7,096 nucleotides of DNA from Helicobacteraceae bacterium (GTDB lineage: Bacteria > Campylobacterota > Campylobacteria > Campylobacterales > Sulfurimonadaceae), in assembly GCA_015489055.1 (NCBI GenBank), contig WFMO01000141.1:1-7096 (forward strand), given 5' to 3'. Both the position numbers and the translations under genes were made by a program. Shown piece by piece: positions 1 to 6,406 of this stretch (positions are counted from its first letter, which is position 1; each line of letters begins with the position of its first letter). The notes under the pieces were generated by a model. That model saw nothing but the letters and a program-made list of their open reading frames with translations. It did no database searches and was not told the origin of the DNA.

Positions 1-1641
1 AAAAAGTGAAAAATTTACACTACTATCACCAAGACTTGTCATAATTACCCTACTAAAATTAGTAGAAGTTGTAATAACATCTTTAAACCCGCTCTTTTGA
101 ACAGCTTCTAAAATAATCTTAATTATAAATTCAGGCTTTTGTCCATAATTAACATCAAAAGGTATCTCAAAACGGCGTATATTATCATTCATAGTCCAGT
201 TGATTACATTATTTTGAATAAATGTCTGATTTGGAATGGTAATATCTATATTATCGTTAGTATTTAGTGTTGTTGAGCGCATTCTTATATCTACTATCTT
301 ACCATGCGTGCCATCTGCTAATTCAACATAATCATCAACTTTAATGCTTTTTTCAAACATTAAAATGATGCCTGAAACGAAATTTGAAACAATATTTTGC
401 AAACCAAAACCGATACCCACAGACAAAGCGCCTGCCACAAGCGCCAAAGATGACAGGCTTATGCCTAAAATATTTAGTGATACAAAAAATGTGATAATCA
501 ATATGATGTAATAACCCAGGTTCGCCATAATCGTTCGAGCATAAACGCTAATATCTAGTTTATGAAAAATAACTTTTTTAAGCTCTCTTTTGTATTTGCC
601 TCCTATAATAAAACCTGCTACAAAAATAATAATTGCCATAACAAATTTAAACAGACTGATACCGGTGCCATTGATAGTAAAAATAGAATATGACATAAAA
701 TCCCACGCATACTTGATAACTGTTTTCATGTTCTGCGCAATAATATTCATCGTATATGATATGCCGCCGAGGTGTTCTCTTTGCATCTGCTCAAGCATAG
801 GCTCTATTGCGCTAATAACTTGATCCTGATAAGCCAAAGTTTTTAAATTATTGATAATCTTACTTTGCAACACTGAAGCTTTATGATCTTTTTTGCTTAG
901 CAGATACGAAAAATCAAGAAACTGATTTACTATCAACTGCTTCATATATCTATTGTATCGCTTTTTATCTTGAATAATTTTACTTGTCACCTGACTGATA
1001 TCTGATTTGTACCCTAAAAGTTTATATCTCTCTTTTAGAATTTCAAGCTGTTGGATATGATGGCTAAAAAGAAGCAATCTTTTTTTTAAAAAATTAGACT
1101 GCTCTTTTATATTGTAAATATTAAATACAAAATTGCCTATAGATTTATTTAATAAATCTTTTATATGCAAAAGCGCTTTATCAGAGTCTGCTATTTGAAT
1201 ATTGTTATTTTTTAACACTCTTGCATAATAAGCATATTGCAGTTGCAAAGTCAACAGCTTATCTTTTTTACTACTAAAAAGCTTAATCTGATTTCTTAAT
1301 AATTTCAATTTTGTCGATAATGCATCAGCTGTTACTTGATCTTGTATTTTTCTTTGTAAAATGCTTAAATATTGTGTAAATAAATTAGCATATTGGTCAC
1401 TGCTGATAACCTCATATGTTATTTTTATATTTCTTGCTAATGGCTGCTTTAGATCAAGCAATGTTTTTAACAGTAGTATCTGAAGCTTAGTTTGGCTATT
1501 GTTGTGTTTTTGTTTTGACAAAGTTGCCAACATATGCCTATAAGTCGTTACATTAGCATCGAGAATATTTACTTTGTCGGCGGCTTGAGCAGATATACAA
1601 ACTAGCAGTGTAACAATAATTAGTTTTATAAAAATTTTCAT
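1..1641 (-). CDS. MscS-family mechanosensitive ion channel with large N-terminal extracytoplasmic domain (3' end outside window)
   Basis: This is an inner-membrane channel expected to open under membrane tension and release solutes during hypo-osmotic shock. The frame is open from the ATG at 1641 to base 1, giving 547 codons with no stop and lacking the C-terminus. Residues 1-20 look like a Sec signal peptide (basic start, hydrophobic core, AQA cleavage site). Residues 21 to about 325 are predicted helical, Lys/Gln/Leu-rich and extracytoplasmic, and I do not recognise them as a named domain. Three membrane helices follow at about 329-347, 373-394 and 399-427. The third carries the Gly/Ala-rich pore signature VGIGFGLQNIVSNF (408-421). 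The MscS beta-domain follows, with FEKSIKVDDYVEL and TIPNQTF. The ATG overlaps the murI stop as ATGA, so translation is probably coupled. The family call is firm. MscS proteins with large N-terminal regions include MscK-type and smaller variants, and I cannot assign a subfamily. Confidence 0.93.
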   Translation of the reverse strand, partial: MKIFIKLIIVTLLVCISAQAADKVNILDANVTTYRHMLATLSKQKHNNSQTKLQILLLKTLLDLKQPLARNIKITYEVISSDQYANLFTQYLSILQRKIQDQVTADALSTKLKLLRNQIKLFSSKKDKLLTLQLQYAYYARVLKNNNIQIADSDKALLHIKDLLNKSIGNFVFNIYNIKEQSNFLKKRLLLFSHHIQQLEILKERYKLLGYKSDISQVTSKIIQDKKRYNRYMKQLIVNQFLDFSYLLSKKDHKASVLQSKIINNLKTLAYQDQVISAIEPMLEQMQREHLGGISYTMNIIAQNMKTVIKYAWDFMSYSIFTINGTGISLFKFVMAIIIFVAGFIIGGKYKRELKKVIFHKLDISVYARTIMANLGYYIILIITFFVSLNILGISLSSLALVAGALSVGIGFGLQNIVSNFVSGIILMFEKSIKVDDYVELADGTHGKIVDIRMRSTTLNTNDNIDITIPNQTFIQNNVINWTMNDNIRRFEIPFDVNYGQKPEFIIKIILEAVQKSGFKDVITTSTNFSRVIMTSLGDSSVNFSLF

Positions 1642-2381
1642 ATCCCAAGCCACTCCCGTGCTATTTTTTTTAATCCATCCGGATTTTCTGAAGCAAAAAA
1701 TTTAAGTTTGGGGTGCATGTAAGTTCTAGAAAAAACAAACTCACGCTTAAGATAAGCAACTATCGCGTCACCTGAATGAATAAATAATGTTTCTTTTTTA
1801 AAATAGGATTTTAAATACCGCAAAAGAAGTGGAAAGTGTGTGCATCCAAGAATCACAACATCTGGTTCTTGTAAATCGTTAAAATAATAATCAAATGTAG
1901 CATCAAGCACATTTTTATTGTATATTTGCTCTTCCACCAAAGGTACAAAAAGTCCTGTTGCTTTTGTCTGTATATTCATAAACTCAAGCGTATGCAGCTC
2001 TAACTCATACGCTTTAGATGCGATAGTTGCTTTTGTTCCTAAAACTAAAATATTCGCATCTTTACATGTAAGGGTATTTGATACCGCCAATGCGCCTGCT
2101 TGGACAACGCCGACAACAGGACAATGTGCAGCTTCTCTCATCTCACATAGTGCATACGCACTAACAGTATTACAAGCCGTAATAATCAAATCAAGATCAA
2201 AATTTTTAAAAAATTCAACTGCTTCTATGGAGTATCTGATGATGGTATTTTTATCTTTAATACCATAAGGCACTCTAGCCGTGTCTCCAAAATATACTAT
2301 CTCTTCAAATAAATTAGCCTCCAACAACGACTTAACAACGCTAAGACCGCCTATTCCACTATCAAAAACACCGACTTTCAT
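1638..2381 (-). CDS. murI: Glutamate racemase MurI
   Basis: MurI interconverts L- and D-glutamate in the cytoplasm without a cofactor, supplying D-Glu for peptidoglycan stem peptides. The protein has 247 residues, close to the usual 250-270. It shows the FDSGIGGLSV motif (residues 6-15), with Asp7 and Ser8 at the active site. The first catalytic cysteine is Cys70 in ACNT, and the second is Cys180 in GCTHFPLL with its partner His182. YFGDTARVPYG (30-40) is another conserved racemase block. The start is the ATG at 2381, preceded by AAAGG about 9 bases upstream. The gene begins 21 bases after the rho stop with no room for a good promoter, so it is probably transcribed with rho. Its TGA overlaps the channel gene's ATG by four bases. 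All catalytic residues are present and I see no damage. Confidence 0.97.
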   Translation of the reverse strand: MKVGVFDSGIGGLSVVKSLLEANLFEEIVYFGDTARVPYGIKDKNTIIRYSIEAVEFFKNFDLDLIITACNTVSAYALCEMREAAHCPVVGVVQAGALAVSNTLTCKDANILVLGTKATIASKAYELELHTLEFMNIQTKATGLFVPLVEEQIYNKNVLDATFDYYFNDLQEPDVVILGCTHFPLLLRYLKSYFKKETLFIHSGDAIVAYLKREFVFSRTYMHPKLKFFASENPDGLKKIAREWLGI

Positions 2382-2402
2382 GATTGTGCCTTTGCGTTTT
2401 AA

Positions 2403-3725
2403 TTATTGGTTGCTCATACTCTGTAAAAACTCTTCGTTGGTTTTGCTTTTTTGCATCGTAGTATATAAAAATTTAAGAGCCTCAACCTCATCCTCTTGCT
2501 TATGAAGCATAGAGCGCAAAATAAAAACCTTTTGCAACACCTCAGGAGATAACAACAATTCCTCTTTACGTGTTCCTGATTTTAAAATATCAACAGCCGG
2601 ATATATGCGTCTGTCTGATATTTTTCTGCTAAGAACAAGCTCTGAGTTACCTGTTCCTTTAAACTCTTCAAAGATAACATCATCCATTTTAGAGCCCGTT
2701 TCTATAAGCGCTGTCGCGATAATAGTAAGACTCCCTCCGTTTTCAATGTTTCTAGCTGCACCAAAAAAACGTTTTGGCTTATGCAATGCATTAGCATCCA
2801 CGCCGCCTGAGAGCACTTTTCCGCTTGACGGCGTTACGGTATTGTATGCGCGTGCCAAACGAGTGATAGAATCTAACAATATAATCACATCATGACCCAG
2901 CTCAACTCTTCTTTTGGCGCGTTCGATCACCATATCTGCGATTTTAACGTGATTTTTAGCAGGCATATCAAATGTAGAACTATAAACCTCGCCTTTAACG
3001 CTTCTCTCCATATCAGTAACCTCTTCAGGTCGCTCATCAACAAGCAAGACCATCAAATCCATATCAGCATTATTCTGCGTGATACCGTTTGCAATCTCCT
3101 TTAAAAGTTCTGTTTTACCCGTTCTTGGAGGTGCTACAACCAATCCTCTTTGTCCCTTGCCAATAGGCGCAAAAAGATCCATCATGCGTCCTGTTAACTT
3201 GTCTGCTTTGTATTCAAGCTTAATATGATCAGTTGCATATAGTGGAGTTAAATTTTCAAACAATGGACGTTTCTTGCTCTCTTCAGGCGGTAAATAGTTG
3301 ATAGCTTCTATTTTCAAAAGTGCATAATATCTTTCTTGCTCTTTTGGGGCTCTAACCTGCCCTGTTACGCTATCACCGTTACGAAGAGCAAAACGTCTTA
3401 TTTGGGTATTTGACACATAGGCATCATGTACGCTATCGCCAAAGTCTGTATCAATGGTACGTAAAAAACCATAACCGTCAGACATAACTTCCAATACGCC
3501 GGTAAAAAGTATAAATCCGCCCTGCTCTACTTGAGCCTTTAATATCTCAAATATTACATCTTGCCGCTTGAGTTCATTTGGATTTTCCACTTTTAATCCA
3601 TTTGCAATATCAACAAGTTCAGATGTAGATTTTGTTCTTAAATCCTCTATCTTGTGACCTTGAACCGGTATGTGCGTGCGATTTTTTTGATGTTTTTTAT
3701 TATGCTTTGAAGTTTGTTCGGCCAT
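2403..3725 (-). CDS. rho: Transcription termination factor Rho
   Basis: Rho is a hexameric RNA-dependent ATPase/translocase that ends transcription on untranslated RNA. The protein has 440 residues, about 20 more than E. coli Rho. The extra length is mainly a basic N-terminal tail rich in Lys, His and Gln (1-27). The Rho N-terminal helical domain lies at about 28-65, and the cold-shock-like RNA-binding domain at about 73-145 includes DGYGFLR. The ATPase core has Walker A APPRTGKT (198-205), the catalytic Glu in VDERPEE (Glu231), Walker B VIILLD (280-285), the Q/R-loop region [17 protein letters not shown] (309-325) and the arginine finger in SGTRKEEL (Arg386). The ATG at 3725 has an AAGG Shine-Dalgarno element with an 11-base spacer. 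A likely promoter lies just upstream, overlapping the end of the kinase gene. No insertion or loss is seen in the catalytic core. Confidence 0.98.
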   Translation of the reverse strand: MAEQTSKHNKKHQKNRTHIPVQGHKIEDLRTKSTSELVDIANGLKVENPNELKRQDVIFEILKAQVEQGGFILFTGVLEVMSDGYGFLRTIDTDFGDSVHDAYVSNTQIRRFALRNGDSVTGQVRAPKEQERYYALLKIEAINYLPPEESKKRPLFENLTPLYATDHIKLEYKADKLTGRMMDLFAPIGKGQRGLVVAPPRTGKTELLKEIANGITQNNADMDLMVLLVDERPEEVTDMERSVKGEVYSSTFDMPAKNHVKIADMVIERAKRRVELGHDVIILLDSITRLARAYNTVTPSSGKVLSGGVDANALHKPKRFFGAARNIENGGSLTIIATALIETGSKMDDVIFEEFKGTGNSELVLSRKISDRRIYPAVDILKSGTRKEELLLSPEVLQKVFILRSMLHKQEDEVEALKFLYTTMQKSKTNEEFLQSMSNQ

Positions 3726-3798
3726 AGAGCTTATTACCTTATATATCGTGTTTGATTTTTAACAAAAAGAGTTTAATGCAGAATAAAAGTATTCTAAC

Positions 3799-3812
3799 GG
3801 TATGTTAATACC
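3799..3812. repeat. Short inverted repeat at the predicted rho transcription start
   Basis: GGTAT and ATACC form perfect 5-bp arms around a 4-base loop, centred next to the predicted start of the rho transcript. A second small dyad, GAATA-aaag-TATTC, lies at 3781-3794. The first could be an operator or a weak 5' hairpin in the leader. No long U-run follows, so it is not a convincing terminator for the kinase gene. Arms this short can arise by chance in AT-rich DNA. Confidence 0.3.
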
Positions 3813-3815
3813 CAT

Positions 3816-3845
3816 ATTTTACTATCATTTACAAGCTTATGTCAA
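3816..3845 (-). promoter_or_regulatory. Predicted sigma70 promoter of rho
   Basis: On the minus strand a consensus -35 TTGACA (3845-3840) is followed after 18 bases by the -10 TAAAAT (3821-3816, five of six matches to TATAAT). The predicted transcription start falls near 3809, giving a leader of roughly 80 bases before the rho ATG. The TGA stop of the kinase gene (3844-3842) lies inside the -35 box. A weaker alternative -10 is TAGAAT at 3796-3791, for which I see no -35. This suggests rho-murI-mscS can be transcribed independently of the two-component genes. It is read from sequence only. Confidence 0.55.
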
Positions 3846-5122
3846 GTTTTGGCAAAAATAAACCTATTACAGCCATCTCTGTATTCATACGCAAGCTCTT
3901 GATTGTGGGCTATTAAGATTGAATCAACAATATAAAGACCAAGACCAAAACTATGATGAGATGGCTCATCTTTTGTAAATGGCTCTATATAATATTTTAA
4001 AGGATGCCTCAACTTTGCACCTTTGCTTTGAAAATACAGCTCATCATCCTCGATACCTATAACTACATGTTGATTGGGTGAATATTTCATGGCATTATCA
4101 ATCATATTTTTAATCGCTATTACATAAAATTTATAGTGAGCTTTTAATTTCACTGTTGCTGCAATATTTACAGTTACGTTATCTGCTTCAACCATAGCCA
4201 AATCTATCGCACCGTCTATCATATCTATCAATCTATAAACAGAAAATTCACTTTTTTTTGCCAGCGATGTCACCTCTTCTATTGTAGCAAATTCATTAAC
4301 CAAAATATCAAGCTGTGAAAATATCGAGCTAAATCTCTCTTTGTGCTTTTGTGAGTCTAGCAATTGTGTGGCTATCGTTCCTTTGGCGATAGGCGTTTTT
4401 AACTCATGCATAATATTTCTTAAAAACAGCGTCCTTGCTTCAAGCATAGAGTTTATCTTAATTCTTGCAGTCTCAAGCTCATTGGCAACAGTTGCTATCT
4501 CATCGCTTCCATGCACCTTAAATGATACCTTAAGATTTCCCTCCCCAAAGAGCACGATGCGTTTTACAAGTCTGCGAAGCGGCCGCAAGCGCTGTAATAT
4601 AAGTAAAAAAGATATAATAATAACAAATATAATACTAAGATACACACTCAGTAAATTCCATGGATAATATGGCTTTAGCGAACTATCATGCATCAATAAC
4701 GTATCTGTATCTGACGTTAAATAAAAATATATAGCACCTTTGTATTGAAGCATTTGAATATCTAAGCTTGAAGTTGTATTTGCCTGATAAACTCTGTTGT
4801 GGCTGATAACAAAAGTGCTTTTTTCATTTTGTTGTCCCTGATCTTTTAAAATTCTTGCATTTTGTAAAATCATTTGAATCTGCTTGTGATTATCGAGTAT
4901 AGCTACATGATAAAGCGCTAAATTTGCTTCTAGCATAGCTACTGAATCACTATTTTGCTGATATTCATGATAGAGTTGAGTGATGATGGAGTGTTTTTGA
5001 AAGATATTATTTATATAACGAGTGTGATTTAAAGCATTAAAGCGCCAAAAAATATAGCTGATGCTAATAAGCGTAACGCTAAATGCAAACAAAACTGTTA
5101 AAAAGACAGAATGCCGTTTCAT
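3842..5122 (-). CDS. ArsS-like membrane sensor histidine kinase
   Basis: This is the sensor of the two-component pair with the upstream regulator. It is expected to autophosphorylate on His and pass the phosphate to Asp52 of the partner. The protein has 426 residues: a membrane helix at about 7-27, a periplasmic domain at about 28-155 with seven histidines (33, 44, 52, 72, 79, 108, 145), a second helix at about 156-176 and a HAMP linker at about 177-228. The H-box is FLRNIMHELKTPIAKG with phosphoacceptor His239. The N-box is KNMIDNAMKYSP (Asn339, Asn343), the F-box is EPFTKDE, and the glycine-rich lid is SFGLGLYIV (391-399). The usual DxGxG box is replaced by SKGAK (366-370). The H-box context and this degenerate box recall Helicobacter pylori ArsS (HP0165), the acid sensor, but the signal sensed here is unknown. 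The ATG overlaps the regulator's TGA as ATGA, with no good ribosome site of its own. Confidence 0.9.
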   Translation of the reverse strand: MKRHSVFLTVLFAFSVTLISISYIFWRFNALNHTRYINNIFQKHSIITQLYHEYQQNSDSVAMLEANLALYHVAILDNHKQIQMILQNARILKDQGQQNEKSTFVISHNRVYQANTTSSLDIQMLQYKGAIYFYLTSDTDTLLMHDSSLKPYYPWNLLSVYLSIIFVIIISFLLILQRLRPLRRLVKRIVLFGEGNLKVSFKVHGSDEIATVANELETARIKINSMLEARTLFLRNIMHELKTPIAKGTIATQLLDSQKHKERFSSIFSQLDILVNEFATIEEVTSLAKKSEFSVYRLIDMIDGAIDLAMVEADNVTVNIAATVKLKAHYKFYVIAIKNMIDNAMKYSPNQHVVIGIEDDELYFQSKGAKLRHPLKYYIEPFTKDEPSHHSFGLGLYIVDSILIAHNQELAYEYRDGCNRFIFAKT

Positions 5123-5781
5123 TTTAGGAGTTTATAGCCTACGCCGCGGATTGATTCTATAAGCGATTTATCTCCTAACTTGTTTCTTATGCGCCCAACC
5201 ATCACGTCTATGCTTTTGTTGGATGAGTCTTCGTTGATTGCCTGAACATTGTGTATCAAATCTTCACGAGACACTACACTACCTTGCTTGCTTATCATAT
5301 GTGCTAAGATGCCATACTCTGCATTTGTTAAATCAAGCGCACGCCCTTTATAGCTAATCTGTCTAGCATTTTTATCGCATTTATAATCGCTTTTTAGCTC
5401 CTGCTTTTGGCGTACTTTCATCTCATACCGTCGTAAAATAGAGTGTATTCTAGCTTCAAGCTCTCTTGGATCATACGGTTTTGGCAGATAATCATCCGCA
5501 CCTAATTCCAGCGCCGTAATTTTATCAGTCACATCACTTCTTGCAGAAGATATAATAATAGGAATATCCTGTCGCTCTCTAATTGACTCACAAACCTCTA
5601 GCCCATCCATTCCCGGAAGCGTCAAATCAAGTATGACCAAATCAAAAGGCTCTAACTTTAAAATGCTAACCGCTTTAAAAGGGTCATCCTCCGTTACTAT
5701 CTTAAATCCAAACTGCTCAAGATACTCTGTAAGTATCTCTGCTAATTCCAAGTCATCTTCAATCATAAGTATTTTTTTCAT
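5119..5781 (-). CDS. OmpR/PhoB-family response regulator (ArsR/HP0166-like)
   Basis: This is a cytoplasmic DNA-binding regulator, expected to be phosphorylated by the adjacent kinase. The protein has 220 residues. The receiver domain (about 3-116) has the acidic pair Glu8/Asp9, phosphoacceptor Asp52 in LVILDLTLPGMDG, the switch residue Ser79 and Lys101 in the LPKPYDPREL motif. A winged-helix domain (about 130-219) ends with SIDVMVGRIRNKLG and IRGVGYKLLK, typical of the OmpR class. With the ArsS-like kinase it resembles H. pylori ArsRS. This ArsR is not the arsenic-responsive repressor of the same name. The ATG at 5781 is the only good start, but its upstream sequence (AAAATAGCAGTT) has no clear Shine-Dalgarno. 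A palindromic operator-like array sits within 35 bases of the start, suggesting autoregulation. Confidence 0.94.
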   Translation of the reverse strand: MKKILMIEDDLELAEILTEYLEQFGFKIVTEDDPFKAVSILKLEPFDLVILDLTLPGMDGLEVCESIRERQDIPIIISSARSDVTDKITALELGADDYLPKPYDPRELEARIHSILRRYEMKVRQKQELKSDYKCDKNARQISYKGRALDLTNAEYGILAHMISKQGSVVSREDLIHNVQAINEDSSNKSIDVMVGRIRNKLGDKSLIESIRGVGYKLLK

Positions 5782-5791
5782 AACTGCTATT

Positions 5792-5814
5792 TTAACTAAT
5801 TTTAGTTAACTAAA
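5792..5814. promoter_or_regulatory. Palindromic operator-like array upstream of the response regulator
   Basis: Bases 5801-5814 form a perfect 14-bp palindrome, TTTAGTTAACTAAA. A further TTAACTAA lies at 5792-5799, giving direct TTAACTAA copies 14 bases apart and an 8-bp inverted repeat around a 2-base spacer (5792-5799 with 5802-5809). The array lies 11 to 33 bases upstream of the regulator ATG and just downstream of a plausible -10. Binding of a regulator, perhaps the encoded OmpR-type protein, is inference. The RNA could also fold into a 5' hairpin. Confidence 0.45.
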
Positions 5815-5821
5815 CCCATAC

Positions 5822-5829
5822 ATTTTATA
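5822..5829 (-). promoter_or_regulatory. Possible -10 box for the response regulator/kinase operon
   Basis: The minus strand reads TATAAAAT here, containing TATAAA (5829-5824) and TAAAAT (5827-5822). A T-rich stretch lies upstream and there is no recognisable -35, as is common for epsilonproteobacterial sigma70 promoters. The transcript would start near 5815, right at the palindrome. The 72-base gap after the HAD gene has no terminator, so read-through from that gene is also possible. Confidence 0.35.
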
Positions 5830-5853
5830 AAACAATATAAACATTAATGCATC

Positions 5854-6318
5854 CTAGCATCTTAGAGTTGCAGTTAAACGTTTTGTCTGCACAAACAGCA
5901 TCAAAGCGTCCATGCTTTTTTTGCACACCATATCAGAATTCAACATAGCTATCGTTGAACACCCTTCATCTCCCATGACGGCTATACCTATCGCACTTGT
6001 TTTTAGCATCTGGCTGTCATTATTGCCATTACCTATAGCCACACAATATTGGCTACCAAGAGAAGTGATGTAATCTGCTTTTTCCTGCGTATGATCTTGA
6101 CTTTTTAAAATCTTTAGCACAACATCAAACTCCTCTAACTGTTTGGCGGCACTTCCAAATGTATCGGATGTTATTACATGTAAAGTGTATTGTTTGCATA
6201 AAATCATAAGCAAATCACCTATTTTTGGTAGTAAAATACCGTCAGTTGCCAAAGTACCATTATAATCTAAAACAATATGCTTTATATCGCATTGTTTAAA
6301 ATTAGGAATATCTATCAT
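5854..6318 (-). CDS. HAD-superfamily protein of the 'soluble P-type ATPase' type
   Basis: This is a small cytoplasmic HAD-fold protein, 154 residues from the chosen start, probably a phosphatase of unknown substrate. Motif I is DYNGT (residues 18-22), with nucleophile Asp18. The usual second Asp is Asn20, so the motif sits between phosphatase DxDGT and P-type ATPase DKTGT. Motif II is TSD (50-52), a motif III Lys is probably Lys80 in EKADYI, and motif IV is GNGNND (96-101). The C-terminal TKRLTATLR matches my recollection of the COG4087 soluble P-type ATPase family. There are no membrane helices or cap domain. I chose the ATG at 6318 because AAGGA lies 6 bases upstream and family members start just before the first strand. 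An in-frame ATG (6333) and TTG (6336) give 5 or 6 more residues, the TTG having AAGAGG 7 bases upstream. The gene diverges from selD. Its physiological role is unknown. Confidence 0.85.
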   Translation of the reverse strand: MIDIPNFKQCDIKHIVLDYNGTLATDGILLPKIGDLLMILCKQYTLHVITSDTFGSAAKQLEEFDVVLKILKSQDHTQEKADYITSLGSQYCVAIGNGNNDSQMLKTSAIGIAVMGDEGCSTIAMLNSDMVCKKSMDALMLFVQTKRLTATLRC

Positions 6319-6324
6319 CTTATA

Positions 6325-6329
6325 TCCTT
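6325..6329 (-). promoter_or_regulatory. Ribosome binding site that decides the HAD gene start
   Basis: AAGGA on the minus strand, 6 bases before the ATG at 6318, favours this start over the upstream ATG (6333) and TTG (6336). The TTG has a competing AAGAGG at 6349-6344, so the choice is likely but not certain. Confidence 0.5.
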
Positions 6330-6362
6330 GCATCAATTGAGCACCTCTTACAAAAAATAGTA

Positions 6363-6368
6363 TATAAT
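6363..6368 (+). promoter_or_regulatory. Predicted -10 box of selD
   Basis: A perfect TATAAT lies 24 bases before the selD ATG, predicting a start near 6375 and a leader of only about 18 bases. No good -35 is present at 17 bases. TTGAGC at 6337-6342 is 20 bases away, which is too far. The Shine-Dalgarno AAGGA (6383-6387) is 5 bases before the ATG. Confidence 0.5.
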
Positions 6369-6377
6369 AGCATATTT

Positions 6378-6406
6378 ATTATAAGGATACAGATGAAAAC
6401 AGTAAA
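6378..6406 (-). promoter_or_regulatory. Predicted promoter of the HAD gene
   Basis: On the minus strand, TTTACT (6406-6401, four of six matches to TTGACA), a 17-base spacer and a perfect TATAAT (6383-6378) fit a sigma70 promoter with a start near 6371. The -35 lies inside the first codons of selD, and the -10 lies between the selD -10 and its ribosome site. An alternative -10 is TATACT at 6364-6359. Confidence 0.45.

Noticed and set aside
590..823. Open frame on the plus strand opposite the channel gene
   Set aside because: It lies entirely antisense to an intact MscS frame with clear family motifs and has no ribosome site or recognisable protein. Similar plus-strand frames opposite murI, rho and the kinase (1918-3104, 4341-4667) were rejected for the same reason.
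1594..1599. Lipoprotein signal at Cys15 of the channel precursor
   Set aside because: The residue before Cys is Val, which does not fit the lipobox, whereas AQA at 18-20 fits signal peptidase I.
3781..3812. Intrinsic terminator after the kinase gene
   Set aside because: The two hairpins have only 5-bp AT-rich stems and no proper U-tract follows, so they are better read as leader or operator elements.
4575..4590. Locally GC-rich GCGGCCGC stretch in the kinase gene
   Set aside because: It encodes the ordinary Arg/Pro/Leu-rich start of the HAMP linker (RLRPLRRL), and nothing else marks it as foreign or regulatory.
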